64,000 nt of DNA from Tetmemena sp. SeJ-2015 (GCA_027382625.1 JAJKFJ010021784.1:1-64000); one strand, 5' to 3'. Shown: positions 39,114 through 53,450, counted from the first letter of the stretch. A program made the numbers and translations. The notes: generated from the sequence alone by a model not told the origin.

Positions 39114-41843
39114 ATGAGCGAAGTTAAAAAGCGACAAGTATTTATTCAGCTTGACGATGACGACGAGGATGATCAGCAGCCCTCTTCACCCAACCATCCA
39201 TTTACCTAGCAAAGTTAATCACCACCTATTTTTAAGTGCTGAAAATGATAGAGAGTAAAATTTCCAAATGGACTCTGATAGGACAGAGTAGGAATACCAA
39301 AATTTCAATGACAATCTGGAGGCAAGAGAGAGCGGACTCCGGGGAAATATTGAAATCTTGGAGCAAGAGACTGTTGAGTTTAAACCCGATCAAATGTAAG
39401 GGGAGGTGGATGGATCACACCAAAATCATTTCCAAAATATTGACGCACTTCAATACTCTAGCAACAGAAGTTTAATTTAAATTTGATAGTTCGAATAGGA
39501 ATCTCCCATCTGCTGCTTAATCTCAAAGACCTTCGCTTTCAAGTGAGTTGGAGAGCTACAAAGCCTAGTTAGCTCAAAGCTAAACTACGTAGAGTCAGCA
39601 AATTATTTCCTCAAATCAACCTTTCAGTTAGTATCAACTAAATCCAGCTGATACTACCCACAATGACAGTCAATATAATTGTGTAATCTTATCTAATTAA
39701 GAATTGACAGAAGCAATATAGAGCTCACTCCTGATGCTAGCTAGCTTCATTTTTCTTAGAATCAGCATTAAGAAGACTAGAATTACCAGGACCAGACAGG
39801 TTTTCAAACTATGGATTTTTAAGCTCACAATAAAAGAGTAGATTTTTTTTTTGGTTGCTCAGGACTAGGAGTTGTTGGAGAGACTGCTTTAGCAAACTGT
39901 TGAAAGACAAGAGAACATAGTTTACGCAATAGGCGAGGATGCCTAATTCCCTTCCATAGAATCTTCCCATATTAATGTAACCACAATCCTTAGTCTTTTA
40001 CCTTTAACTATTTATAGACTTTTCAAGAGCTTAATGAAATCAATAATATGTTTTAGCTGTGTAGTGAATTGAACAGCTAACTCCAGTTTTTATTCGAGCA
40101 CTATGAAGACTTGCGCAAGAACAACCAACAGAAGTTCAATGCAAACTACTCTCAACGACAGCTCATCAGAGAAAAGGAAAATCTTAATACCCTCCTCAAA
40201 TAGCAAACTTATTTTAACTGACGAGAACAAGGACTTGCAAGTCAGGATCAAGCAGTACAATTCAGAGATAGAGGAGCTTCAAAAACTTATAAATAATTTA
40301 TTTAACGCATAAATCACATAAACATGGAAAACATTGAGAGGCAATCACTCATACTCAAACAGTCCTCTTCATCTTCTACTAATTTTAGTCATAATATTTT
40401 AAATTAGCAAACCTAACAAACTCAATCGAATTCAGGAAGACCCTCACTGCAAGGGAATGCAACAGCTACTCAAAATTAAAACCCTAGAACACCCAAACAT
40501 GTAATAAAGCAGTTCATTGACTTAGACGGCAGTCCAGGGGAGGAAGCACTCTCTAATCAATTAAACGCAGAGAGTACAACTTAGAGCAATCCAGACAATG
40601 ACAGCAGCGAGGACAAAGTTAGGAAGCTCACAGAGATCATAAAACAGCTGGAAAAATAAAACCAAGAGCTCAAAGAGTCAAAGGATAAAGAACCCCAAAC
40701 TAATAAGTCAGTGTCTGGGGAGTCTCACAAAATAAAGATATTAAGTTTTGTCTTCTAATTCAAAGACACTGATCAGACAGAAGTCAAGAGATAATTTCAA
40801 GTCCAAGTACTACTAGTTGTCACTCTCTAACATCGAAGAATCAGATCATGAGAGCAGCTTCACAACGAGGCAGTAGTCTCAGCTGATAGCTCAGTAGGAC
40901 TTTATATGGTCCAGGAAAATAGAGGAAAAGGATCTTACTATTCAGAGTCTGTAAGACAGAATAAGAATGCTCATGCAGGCTTCTCAAATCCAAGTAAACA
41001 TTATGAGCCAAGAGTCAACAGCCTAATCCATGTGCTTGGGCGGCTAACAAATTAATGCAAATCCAACTTCAATCTTTGACAATTATTGAATTTAATTCCT
41101 TAGCTCCTTCTCGAAGTGGCAGCTTCACTATGGCTGGAAATATGATGCAGGCAGCTGCTGCTCAAAATTACGGAGAGTCTTCCACTCCAACCAGTCAGCT
41201 CTTTAATATTTTAGCATGGTGTGCGCTAGAAATAGAGCTTGAGATTCCTGCCCAATTAGCAGAGCATGATTGATCCATCAGTGAATTAGAGCAACAGAGA
41301 CTTACTAGAGAGAAGTATCAGTTAGGCTAAGACTATCGAGGAGATGCTTATATCTCGCAGTACAGATAAAGAGCCAGGCTCAAAACCAAGTCTGAGGAAG
41401 CAAATAAGCAGGAAGGGGTCTTACACTTCAGTAAGTGGAGATTAAACAAAGGAAAGAAGGAAGACCAAGGATAGAGCTAAGGAGCAAGACAACTAACAGT
41501 TGGAGATAGATAAATTCAAAATGTAATTATATTGCTATCTATATATGCCATATGTATGTTTATTGCTAAGCTAGAGTCAAAAGTCGAAGACATTCAATCT
41601 AGGTATAATGAACTCCAGAAAGAGCACAAAGCCTTAATCAAGGAGAAGAACATCCTCATGAAGCTAATGAACGAAGTCACTCAAGTCAATTCCAATCTAG
41701 ACTAAGACTTTAAGGTTCTTTTCAAGTAATTGATTCAGAAGATATTAAGTATAGAGAATTCAACGTTGTTAAAAATATAGTTGTAGATTCATGATTTAGA
41801 TTGGTATTTAATTTTAGAATCATTGGTGGATAGATTGATTTGA
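39114..41843 (+). CDS. Coiled-coil Q-rich protein, unknown
   Basis: Starts MSEVKKRQVFIQLDDDDEDD. Long helical, Gln/Ser-rich segments follow: LEQETVEFKPDQ, FEHYEDLRKNNQQKFNAN, LILTDENKDLQVRIKQYNSE, KLTEIIKQLEKQNQELKESK, and a C-terminal coiled coil SKVEDIQSRYNELQKEHKAL and EKNILMKLMNEVTQVNSNLD. A 25 nt GT-AG intron (GTAGATTTT...GCTCAG) is likely near 39838. One-base frame breaks occur near 39233 (T run) and 40206. Its 3' end near 41843 overlaps the end of the next gene by about 50 bp unless an unseen splice ends it sooner. Probably cytoskeletal; not recognised. Confidence 0.6.
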
Positions 41844-42924
41844 TTTTTAGCAGCCTCTCCTATAAATAAGGAATCGTCTTCTTGAATCTCTTATTGAGAG
41901 GGGCTCTCTTTGTAGCCGTATCTCTTATGGCCGCTGTCTAGAAGTCCTTGATTAATCAATCATTATAATTATATGTTAATTTGATTAGTTGCAGTACTAT
42001 CTTGTTCTTCATCGTCAACTGTGCAGTCACTTAGGTGTGTTTGGTTTCTTTGCTGCTCATATAGTTTCTACTGAGCTGGAGTGAGATACTTTCTATTTCT
42101 GCATCTGGTTATTAGGAAGTAAATAAAGTGGAAGACTCCGTCCATTAATGGAAGGCAGAGCGCAATGGCCCAAGTCTTTACGCTATAAATAAATTGGCTA
42201 TCGAAGGTCAAAATTGGATAGACAGGCACGCCATTAATTTTAGTAACAGCGAGGTTCACGAATCCATAAAACAGCAGCACAGCCTGAGTCAATACCAATA
42301 GCCTCAATGACACAAACACTCTATTCTAAACTAGGTCTACTAAAAGCAGCACGATTGGAAGGATGTGGTCGAAGAAGGTTTCTATTATTCTCTTGGTCTA
42401 ACCAGGCAGGAAAACCATCTTGGGGTAGAGAGCCACCCAGAAAAATATTACTAGAATTGTCTCAAATACCAGTGTCTATACGTAGAAGTAGATCACCCAT
42501 TTGTAATATGAGCAAGGATATATAAAATAGTAGATTCTTAAGGATGTTTATGAGTCTTTCTGAAGTCAGTAGTCATCTATTTGTGATAACTTTTCTGAAA
42601 TCTGAATCTGAATTCATGGATGGTCAAAAGTATAAATGTGAGGGCGGAGAAGTAAATACCCCAGTGAGTGAAGAAAACTAGATTGTAAGGCTTGAATTCA
42701 TAGATAGCCATAAACGAAAGGAAGAGAGCAGATATCAGTCTAGTGATTAGCAGCACTGTTCTGTTAGCCCAATGCGCAGAAGAGAGTTAATCTTAGGCTA
42801 GTACTGGTGGATAAAAATATTAATAGTCCTTCCAGTAGAAGTTGTTGAATTTTTGCAAGCAACTAACTTTTCTGTTTTGAGAATCATAGTCTTATGTGCC
42901 ACTGGGTTCGTCTTGGCTTTCCAT
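41789..42924 (-). CDS. AIG1/FAR-17a-like multipass membrane protein
   Basis: Starts at ATG 42924 (MESQDEPSGTQDYDSQN). Hydrophobic helices include TVLLITRLISALFLSFMAIY, YNLVFFTHWGIYFSALTFIL, FETILVIFFWVALYPKMVF, FDHILPIVLLLVDLVQNRVF and WAIALCLPLMDGVFHFIYFL. The order FTHWGIY, then W...ALYP, then FDHILPIVLL fits the FAR-17a/AIG1/ADTRP family of serine/threonine-type hydrolases: the FTNW block, and the catalytic His of a HxxLP motif here as DHILP. The cytosolic tail ends near TGA 41789. Inserts near 42500 and 41950 are not resolved. Membrane lipid esterase activity is inferred from the family only. Confidence 0.6.
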
Positions 42925-43053
42925 TTCAGTTTATCACAAATATAATTTAGATAGTATCGCGTTTATCTATCCAATTATATAGAGGTTACTTTTCAAGCAA
43001 GTAAAGCAAATGTCTGAGAAACAGAGTACACAACAATAACTCTAGCTCCTATA

Positions 43054-46000
43054 ATGAGTGGAAATGATAAAAACAGTTACCTGTCACTCGCAGATTACCT
43101 CATTCCTAAACAAGATACTAACGCCTCCTAATCTTTGATAAATGCAAACTCTTAAGCTACTATCACCAATCATAAGAATCATCACTCACGCTATCAGTCG
43201 GAGATTAAAGTTACGGATATGGATCAAAATACAATTTTTTTAATGGAGGGCTTGATAGAATACATAGACAGTCTATTTAGAGAGAAGGACTACCTCAAAG
43301 CAGGTTCTCTTTGGCAAAAACTTAACTATGATGAATTAGCAGGCATCAAACTAGAAACTCAACAAGAATATCTCAAAATCCTATTGATAATAAAGGATCA
43401 AATGCTAAATGAAGCAGGTTTATCAGTTTAATTTTAAGATAACGAATCCCCCAAGAAGAGAATCACAATGAGGGAGTCTGTAGGCTTCTCTTATCACTAT
43501 AATCTGAAATCTGGATCTAGCTTTAGCAGAAGCAGAAGTCGCAGTCCAGAGAAGCAGATCTACCCCAAGCTTGATATTCTTCCCCAAAACTATCTGTAAT
43601 TTTGTAAACCAAAAGCTGAGTGCTTTAATAGACACTCACATGAAAAATAGGTAGAGTCGGTTAGTCACCCTTGAGCACTAAAACCAAAAGCTGATCTCAA
43701 AGATAGCTAAGATAGAAGAATAACTGGCACATGCTAACACCAAATTATTTAGTATAGGAGTTAGGTTATTAAATGTGAGCTGGCCCGCTAGGAGAGAGAG
43801 ATTCTCAAAGAAAGAAGCTAGAGAAGCTGAAATAAGAAATGGAGAAATCGAAGGACGAGCATAGAAAGTACAGATAAGAGTAGGAGAGGACTAAACTGGA
43901 AATGTAAGAGAGATATGAAAAGCTGATTGGCAAGGCCAGATAAGAGAGCAGGAGAGACAGTGGAATAAATGTAGGAGGTGGGCAGATTGCAAGCAGCAAG
44001 TAGACAAGTAAGCTTGATGGGAAGAGATTCATTACCTAGGGTGACGAAGATGATAGTCAAACAGATTTAAATGAGAAGCTGAATACCGACTACGACCGTG
44101 AAAGTATTGAGTCACCCCTTCACCCGTTGAAGAACAGCAATAAGCATACTAGCATTTAAACAGTCAACAGTAGAAGAACTTCTGATAATAGGTTTGAAGG
44201 CATTTCTAATACAAATTATTTTAATATACAGCAAGGATGTCTAACATGAGTTTCAAGGCTCCAACTAGCAATTAACCACCCAGGTTTAATAAAAGCAACA
44301 AAGACGAGAGTGACTTTGCTTAAAGTCCTTAGCTGAATCCTCAGAAATATAATCCAGATGGCTAAAACACTCTCACTGATAAGGAGATAGATGAGACTTT
44401 CAGGAAGCTGTACAGTCAGTTTTTCACAAGTGAGTACAAGCAAACTCAGGATAAGATTAGAAACAAGAACTAGATCTTCAAGGAGCTGTTTGAAATATCT
44501 TTTAACGAGATAGAGAAGTACTTGTGCTAGATCAGAGACTTAATAAAATGTATTGGAAATTTTTGACTTAAAGAGGAAGTTGAGAACCACTCAAGCTGAA
44601 AATCTCTCGATCAAGCAGAAAGAGCAGGAATAGACCACGTAAATCACAGCATCCCACTCTTCAATTTATTTGCTTCTCTTATGGGATAAAACTGATAAAA
44701 AGACTTTAGATTGATAAGACACTCAGCAAGGAACATCAACTTGACTTAGAAAGCTTAACTCTAATACAATTACTCAAGCAAGTTTCTTCAATGATAGAGC
44801 AGCTACAAAAAGCAGGAGTGCAGCAATAAGCCGAGGCCAAAGCTTAAGCATTAAAATCTCATCAGGACAAACTGGAAGTGAAAAGGAAGAGTCAGAAGCT
44901 ACTGGACTACAGTTAAGAGACAGCAGAGACTTACGAAGATTTTATTAAGCAACTCACCAAAGAGGAAATGCTTGACATGCTCAAAGAACTGCAAACAGAG
45001 AATGAATAGATGCAAACCAAGGTCACTCATATAAAACAGTAACTGAAGCAGACCTTAGAAGAGAACAAGCAATAGAAGCAAACAAACGAAGATATCGAAT
45101 TAGAAAACGCCAAGCTTAAAAGGTACTGCAGAAATATTAAGCCAAGAAATGATAGGGACAGTAAGCAATTCAACAGCTAAAATATCACTCCCTAGAGGAA
45201 CAACCTAACTCACAACTAGACTCAAAGTCATAACTCATAAAATAACAGTCACAATATAAGTGACCAAGGAACTCCACTTAGCGTCGCACAGCAAATATCT
45301 AATAAGAACTCACAGCATTAAAGTATGATCACAGAAAACAACACCAAGAAGCAAAGAGCTATGGAGTATTTATAAATTATAATAAAGAGTATTTAGTTAT
45401 TAAGAGTAAATAAAGCACTTTGATTCTAAGTCAACTATAGAAAATGTGGCAGTCAAAGATACCACTCATGATGAGGCTTTTAGAACTCCAACTATAAATG
45501 CTGCCTTTTAAAATAGACCAGACAATCAGGCTGTAAATTCCTCAAAGCCTCCCAGAGAACCAAATATCAATCTTTTTAAAACAGCTCTTCCTAAATCTAT
45601 CAACCCTAAACCAAATTCTAAAAAGCTATCTAGAGCATAACTTATTCTTGGTTTAATAAAAAGATTATGGACTAGAAGTAGTAGACAATTGTAAATCAAA
45701 ATCCTGTGAAGACTTAAATATCGTAGGAGATATTACCTTCCCAAGCCTATCACAGAGATCGAGGTTCAAATTCGTTTTACAGTATTCAGAAGGAGATAGG
45801 GAATATCTCAGCTAACTAGCTGAACGTCAATAATTACTTTGGTTGCACAGGTCCTCCTCAACACCCGTCTTAACTTAATCAGCTGAACTAGACTGCGCTG
45901 TCTTAGATCGTAAGTCATCAGCCTCCTTCTGCTACTTTGATGGCAGGACAGTTGACTCAAAACACTTCAGTAAACACAACCACTAACTTAGTAAATGCGT

Positions 46001-46867
46001 CTAGTATAATGACTAACTAGTACTACTCAGTTCCTCAAAGCATGACCCCTACTGAGAAAACAAATGAGTACTTTGTGGGGAAAGACACCCTCATCAATGA
46101 AAGACACATCCAAACTAATAAGAGCAGCTATCAAGACCTTCATCAAGAGCTCCCTTAGCAAAAGATAAGCACTCAGAGCAGATTACTGAACGAGCAGAGT
46201 AAGTTTGTCATTTAGAAAGCGCCAAAGAATATTTACAAAACTCAAAATCTCTCTCAAAACATATAGATAATATATTTGTAACATCAGCTAAGGATATAAG
46301 CAGCAACTTAGCAAATTTAAATTAGAGCATTATGTATTTTATTTTAATTCAGATCCCCAATTCAAGAAAACTAGAGTCCAAAACTTTTCTAAACAGAGCA
46401 CAGTCTGCTGGATCAAAGCTCTTCCTACCAAAAGGGGCAAAATCTGAGAGAAATGATTTCTGGAGTGGCCAAATAAACAACCTATCAAACTTAATAGAAG
46501 TTGCTTGATTAAGAGTATCAGATTTAGATTCTTCATTATTTTGTAGTATGGTCAGCTGTCAACTAAAAGCAAAACCCAAAACTATTCAGCAATGCCTGCA
46601 ACATAGAGAATCCACTCGGCCAATCAGTCGAGTATCATTGACAAGTCTAGTCCAGAAATCTCTTCTAAGAAGATAGTGGCTCTAAGACATCCAATACCAG
46701 TCAAGTCAAATGCTCCTAGCTTATAAATCAACTCAAATTTTACCTAATTATCTCACAGATTAATGGCTAACCCGCCATCGGTTAATGAAATCAGGAGTGC
46801 CTAACCTACTTATAATAACCTAGCCTCAAATAGAACTAATATAGATAACACCAAGAAGTATTTTTGA
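43054..46867 (+). CDS. Long coiled-coil and Ser/Gln/Asn-rich protein, unknown
   Basis: Starts MSGNDKNSYLSLADYLIPKQ. An N-terminal helical part (FLMEGLIEYIDSLFREKDYL) is followed by an RS-like patch (SFSRSRSRSPEKQ), a coiled coil (LVTLEHQNQKLISKIAKIEE, EKLKQEMEKSKDEHRKYREQ), a second helical block (DKEIDETFRKLYSQFF, LKRKLRTTQAENLSIKQKEQ) and a Q/N/S-rich C-terminal half ending NIDNTKKYF at TGA 46865-46867. Continuity needs single-base corrections near 43600, 43812, 44240 and 44560. The shift near 44240 could instead mark two genes, the second starting MSNMSFKAPTSN at 44238. Possibly a basal-body or centrosomal protein. Confidence 0.5.
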
Positions 46868-47168
46868 AAATATTTATTAAGTTTTTCCATATTCAAACTT
46901 AATGTTCAATTAATTTATCTCAACTATTTTATATTACGAGTATAATAAATTAAAACGTCAATAACGTTAGTATTCTTTTTGTTTTAATGCAAATATTAAA
47001 ATAATTAATATCTCCAGAACTATTTTTAAAATAAAAAGATTTTAAAATAAAAATCTATATACTAAATCCGACAGCATATTGCTCTTCCGACAATATCAAT
47101 TTATTTGAGATCTGTATCAGAATATACGATGTAAACATAATTTAAAATAATCTTAAATAGTATCATTG

Positions 47169-50100
47169 TCACTAAATGATTGAGAGTTCTTATTTGATTA
47201 GCTCTTGAGCATTTGATTTAGCATTTGAAATAATGTTTTCAATCTTGAGTAAGTATTCCACTTCCTTTGGACTTCTTTAATACCTCAGCTAGCTCTACAA
47301 ATCATCCACTAAAACAACAATAAAACTAAAGTTATTTCTTACATAGCTCTCTTGTTTCTCTCTCAAACTAGGTCTTCTTAATTAAATCAAATTTTAAATC
47401 TCACATAAATTACAGAATAATTTCAATCATAATTTTAAAATGCTGTCTTAGATTTAAAATGGTTTAAAAGTCATTCTCAAAAGCAGATACATTTATAAGT
47501 TAGATTGATTATAAATGGAGTATTTATTGTACTCGTTTAAGACTAGAGTTTTCACTGTTAACTTGGACTTTATAAATGTTAAATTTTCTAAATAGGTAAG
47601 TCTAGTTTTTCAAATTTATACTTCTTTCATAACGAAATTATAACATTTCTTAGATTGAGTTGTAAGTTATATTTATTGAAATAATTAAGATCAGTTTGTT
47701 TTAATTATTGAGAATTTTAAATAATGCTTTAATATTTAACAAAATTAGTTTCGATTTCTATTATGGGTTTTACAAAATGACTTTGTTTCTGAATGTCCAA
47801 AATATAAGTCAACTATAATTTCTAATTGAATGGATGATAGAGAACCAAATTCATCTTTAATTCATTAATAATAATTAAATCTGTTTACAATATGTTAAAT
47901 CTATATTAATATTTGATAATTTAACTTCTTAGGTTGTAGCTTTTATTCTTTAGTGTCTAGAATGGTATCTCCTATAGATTTCTAGTCGTTTAATATGGTG
48001 TGGAGATTGAATGGATCTATCCTGGCGTTATTTCTATTAGAGTTGTCTTCTCCTTGCTTTTGTGTTTTACCTGGAATGGCACTTGCTTCATTTATCTGGT
48101 TCTTGCTGAGGATATAGAGGGGTTTGTTATCAAAAGCAGATACTTTTATTGTTGAATGCTTTGTAGATACTACAGGCGTCATTATATTTGAAGCTATGTT
48201 TAGCATCCCTTTAGAGTTTTCTTTCCCAATCATTAAAATATAACATTTTAGGTGTTAATCATAGATGAGAAAGCGTCATCTCTGTTTATGAATTGCTGCT
48301 AATAGTCTTTGAACTTCTGAACAAGCTTGTATGGGTTTATCTCTTGTGCAAGTGTGGACTTAAGTTAGATCTTTTTTATTTGGTAAAATTCATTTGACTC
48401 TTCCAAGATAGGGGAACAAAATATCATAATATACAATCTTTGTTGAAAATCTTCACAAATTAGTCCAAGCACTACTTCGCCTCCTTTTCATTTGAAGGGT
48501 AAAAATATATAAGTTAAATGAATTTCTTTTAATGGATTGATAAGTTTATTTAATTTAGCGATGAAGTGACATCCTTTAATGACTCTGCACTTTACTCTCT
48601 ATGAGTCGACTACTTTTCAAGGCTGTCTGATCTATTTCAACTTCTTTCTTTGTGGCTCCAAGGCAATTTCTTAAATGCTTTCTTATAGGAGAAGGTTTTT
48701 ATGTAACGCTCTTATAATTGTAAGACCTCTTTGAAAATGTTTCCATTTGCTGATTAAACTATCCTTTCACCGGAGACATCAGAGAATATTATTTTAGAGT
48801 GTTATATCCTTCAGGTGAAATCATATACAAAAAATATTATACAATAAATAATTTGAGAAAAAATAAATTAAGTTCATCTCGAGAGTTCGGCGAATCACAA
48901 GATTCTTACTCATAGTCTTATTAATTTAAGCAAGACTTTTCTCCGTATTTGGTATTTTAATAATACTTTGAACTAAATATAAATGCAAGGATTAAATTAT
49001 CTGATTAAGTTCTCATTTTAATGAAGAAGATTTTTAGGATTAAATTTATTTGATGCGTAAGTTAATGTTCATTTAATATATTTCCAATCTTATTTAAATC
49101 ACTTGATGTTGATATTATAGTAAATTTCTGTCATTATTATAGATTAAAATTTATTTAAAAGAAAAATCAAGCTATCTATAAAACTAAATAGTTTAAGAGA
49201 TGCAGATTAAATCATCTAAATTCAAGTAATTAGTATCCATTCTATTAAGAATCAGTTCAAAATACTTTTATCCTTTCAGTTTTGTGTTGGAAACGCATAG
49301 CTCTAAGATATAAGAGACAAAAAAGGTATGATTATAAAAATGAATTAACTTTGCGAGCTTATAATCTTTCTGTTAGAGGATTTAATCAAAATATAGCTAG
49401 CTGGGTAACTAAGGATCTCAGTAATTATAATTGTAAAACTGCAATTCACTGTTTATAATTTCTTCCAATCATATATTATAATTAAATTTGATACAATAAT
49501 AGGTACAAGATGAAATTTTGTTATTGCACTTTGATTTAGCTCTTGGTTTGTTTTATCGCTAAAGCTATGCTTAACAGATTAAGTTATACTGTTCTTTCTC
49601 TTAAACTTGAAAGCTGGCTCAGCTGGTCTAATTGTATCGTAGAACTGATGCTGTATCTTTAATTGATCTTTGGGATTTTAAGCTCTTTAGGTTGTCATAT
49701 TAAGCAGGGTCCTCAGTTAAGAATTTATCGGATTGCTTAGCTTCTTCCTTGATCTATTTTAAATAGTTCTACCCTTATCATCTTTTTTATTGCTGATTTA
49801 GCTTTGTCTAAACTCAGTTATTTATTCTAGAGTGCTTAAATTTTTGAGTAGATTTATGTCTTCATTTTAATTTTGAGTGCCTGGGTTGAAGGGGCTGATG
49901 GAGAGAGTGCTGCTTTATTTTCTTTAGGGAGATTGTCTCTAACTTTAACTAATTTGCTTTACCGTTTCTATATTTGGTGTGAGTGAAGTTTACAGTTTCT
50001 ACTTTGCTTTAAGTAGTTTTTTAGCTGCAAATGTTGACTTTTACTTGATTCTGTTATTGAGTTGCTGTAAACCATCCACCACCCCCTTTACTAGTTTCTT

Positions 50101-53100
50101 TTACTCTAGCTAAAATAAAAATAAGAAATTTAAGCTCTTCCCCTGAGTGGAGATACTTCTCTCGTGTGTCTTGAGACCTTCTCTTTCTAAACCATTCAAT
50201 GGTGGACTTCTCTTAGAGTCTGTTTTGAGGCTGAAACTAGCCCACCTTTTGGTCAAACCAGTCAAAGTCGTAGGATTCGTAGTCTCTCTACTCTAAGTTT
50301 GAAAAGTCTAGGTTTTATTCAGCTGGCCTGTACTGGCTTTGATACTTAGTTGTAAAAGGTGTCAATTTATCTTTAATGGCTAGATTGGTATCAAAATAAA
50401 CAATATTTTATCTTGTTAGGGTTTGTAAAAATGATCAGTAGTTGTCTTATTTCTACGATCAAAGGTATACTCATTTACTTCAGGCAAGTTAATTTAATTT
50501 TCAAGGTAAGAGATGTCTCTCTTCTCATTAAATAATATGATAATTATATTGTAAAAATTTTTATTTTAGTAAAAGAAGATTAAATTATTAGAAGAAATAA
50601 AACAGATTTTTTAATTTTTAATTCAAAATAGATTTATTACAAATGCAAAAATGTTTGATCTACTTTCTCTAAATAAAATTATTTAAAATCTATTATCATC
50701 TTTATTTGTATTTTTCAGATATTAGATTCTGCTTATGCTTCTATAAATTTAGAAATAAGAAACTTGAGAAATCGAAGAATTAATTTATAATGGTGTCTAG
50801 AATCCTTATATAGACTTTTAATGAAGAATTTTATTTAAAATTAATTAGAATTTTAAGAATCTATAGATGATAAAGATCATCATAAAAGCAATTCAAATAG
50901 GTAACTTAGATTAGTCAATAAGTATATCTGTTTTAAAGATATGTATTCAATATGAATATAATTATCACTTGAACGAAAGTTATTATAGGTTGTTGATTCT
51001 TGAATAAAATTAATCCTAATAAGTTTAGTATAAAAACCGATTGAATTAAAATTTATTATATTATTTTAAAAGAGTTTAGATTATTCGTGATCAATTCTTA
51101 GCATAAATTATATTATTATCAATTTAAATGTAATATTAAATCTCACTGTACTTGTTGCTAATTTATTCTAAGTTTTAACTTTTGTTAGGTTGCTGTCTGA
51201 GACTATTCTTAGAATTTTAAAGTTCTTACTAAAATTTAGTGTCTGAGGATATCTATTTATTCTTCTTTTAGTAATCTCCTTGCTTTTAGTTGAACTTGAA
51301 TTCCTTAATATCTTCCCTCAGAGGAGATGAGTTTTAATTTGTGAAGAAATGAGGAGTAGGTCAGATACTAAATTTTTCCATTGGGTGAACTCAGATTCTA
51401 AGGAAACAAATCTATATTTGCAGATGAACCAACTTCCATAATTAATCAGCAATAAAGATCAAAATAAATATAAACTCTAAATTATTATCTGTTGATTACT
51501 ATCCCAGATCAAGTTCATTATTCATAAAATCATTGGAAAATTTAATTTATTTAAGGCTTGTCTCTGATTAAAAAAAATATGATAAACTAATTTATGAGCA
51601 TTAAGTTTTCAGAATTTAAATACTTTCAATTTTGGAGAAGCAAGAAATGAAATTTAATGTTAGATATTTAAAGATTCTGCAATTATGACTATAATTTGTT
51701 TAATTTTAAAATAATTCAAAGACTTTGCTTTGTAGTAAATTATAACTATATTTAACAGATCACTGATTTGAGCTTTATTCATTACTATATCCTAACACAA
51801 AAATCTATTTATTTTCTAATATACTTTCTTCTTGCAAAATAAATAATCCATAGTATTTAATTGACTTGATTTATTTGATTTCATTCTTTGATTTCATAGC
51901 TCCCTCCAGCGCTGTTATACTTAACTAGTCCCGGAACTTAATTCGCTGTATTTCTTATAAGTTGCTATTGGTCCATTAAGTTTGATGATTCTAATCCTTA
52001 AAGGGGGATCATAGGCCCTACTTGCTCCCTCACATCAGTGCTGTAGTTAATTCTGCTTTTCTTTATTATCTTCCTGTTTTCGTATTCATTAACTGACCTA
52101 TTTGGTTTCATCCCCTAGGCAAGCTGTTAACTTGAACTTGTAGGGCCAGAGTTATTAAGCTAAGCACCGTTTGAAGGCCTTCTTCCTTCAACATACTATC
52201 TCCTCTGCTAATCATCTTACTGGTAATTACTGCTGATCATGTTTTATTTGTACATTTGGATTTGCTCGTTAGGATTACTGGACTCAGGAGATAAGTTAAA
52301 GCCTGAATTCGCAGCAGCGTAAATGTTTCTAGCTTATCTTTAACTGTCTTCAACTGACTGAAGTATATCCTCATTTGCATGTAGTTATGGCTTGCTTCCA
52401 TATGAATTCAAGCCGTTTATTTATTATTGTAGAAGCCTCTGGTTCTGCTGATAATGAAGCTGCTATTGAATTATAAGTTAATGCTGTCGTTGCTAGTCTC
52501 TGGACTGCCTTCTGTTTTGTAGAAACTTTTATCCAAGAGTAGTTACCTTGCCCTCTGGCTTGGATTAGGCTCCACTCTAGCCCATGCTATCCAAGGAGGT
52601 GAAGCCCATAGATATGTGATTTTGAATAAAGTTCTTCACCTTCTACTACTCAATCTTAAATAATCAAAATTGAATTTTTCTTCTGGGAGGGAAGAACAGC
52701 TGCTGCTCTAACTTATCTATTGATGATACTTTGATTTTATTCAATAGTTTACTGAGCTGAGTGAATGAGGGCAGAGTTGTCTAGCTTCCTGAATTTGTCA
52801 TAATTGATCTAATGAGCGCCTCCACTGTTCAAGCTCTGATTAGCACTCATATTTTAGTTTGAGAAGGCCTTGGGATTTTTAACTGGACTGAGTGGAGAAG
52901 TCATATCATACTTTCCCCCAGAGGAAGTTACAAATTGGCTTTGGTTTTCCTATTATGCGGGGATAAGTTTAGTATTTCTCATTTCTCTTTGATGAGACCC
53001 TATTGAGCCGATATCTTGCTCGTTCAAATAATGTTAGACTGTAGGGTTTTGAGAATGATACCTCTCTTGAGCTTCAGCATGAATGCTCTTGGGACTGACT

Positions 53101-53360
53101 ACTGACCTCTTCTTTAAGCCTGAGTAGTATTTATGCTTGTGGCCTTGATACATTCCACTAACTAGGCTGCTCGGAATTTGCTGGTTCTTTTGCGATAGTG
53201 AATAAATAATATAATAAATATACTATAAAGAATCTTGTTGAACAGCCAGCATGTATTAAGGGTTGGCCATGAGGAGTTGAAGTTGCTGTTGCTAAAGATA
53301 GTATTGCTCCAATTTCTCCTCGAAAACTCGCTAGTGATCAGGTTTCTCTTCTCCTATCAT
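47169..53360 (-). CDS. Q/S-rich protein with C-terminal helix, unknown
   Basis: Starts at ATG 53360 (MIGEEKPDHQRVFEEKLEQY) and ends near TGA 47171-47169 after VDDLQSQLRYQRSPKEVEYL. The best-supported part, 53190-51895, has one indel-free frame of several hundred codons rich in Q, S and N (SGGKYDMTSPLSPVKNPKAF, MIPLQGLESSNLMDQQQL). Further coding blocks lie at 51440-51140, 50500-49860 (DYESYDFDWFDQKVGQFQP) and 48233-47930 (SKGMLNIASNIMTPVV), separated by AT-rich inserts, probably IESs, not all resolved. Its start lies 90 bp from that of the carboxypeptidase on the other strand. Confidence 0.55.
53204..53233. other. IES in Q/S-rich gene, 30 bp, pointer ATTC
   Basis: GAAT (plus strand) at 53200-53203 and 53230-53233. 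Excision joins MLAVQQDS to LSQKNQQIPSSLVSGMYQ. Confidence 0.75.
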
Positions 53361-53450
53361 TTGAGATCCCAACAATATATGTAAAATTCTTGTAGTCAGT
53401 AGAATAATTTTGTGAGCAGTTGTTAATTTATTAATTATAAAGCTGACTTA

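Noticed and set aside
43606..43694. 14 bp direct repeat AAACCAAAAGCTGA suggesting a long-pointer IES
   Set aside because: The sequence between reads as coiled coil (NQKLSALIDTHMKNRQ, TLEHQNQKLISK), so the repeat is explained by repeated NQKL heptads.
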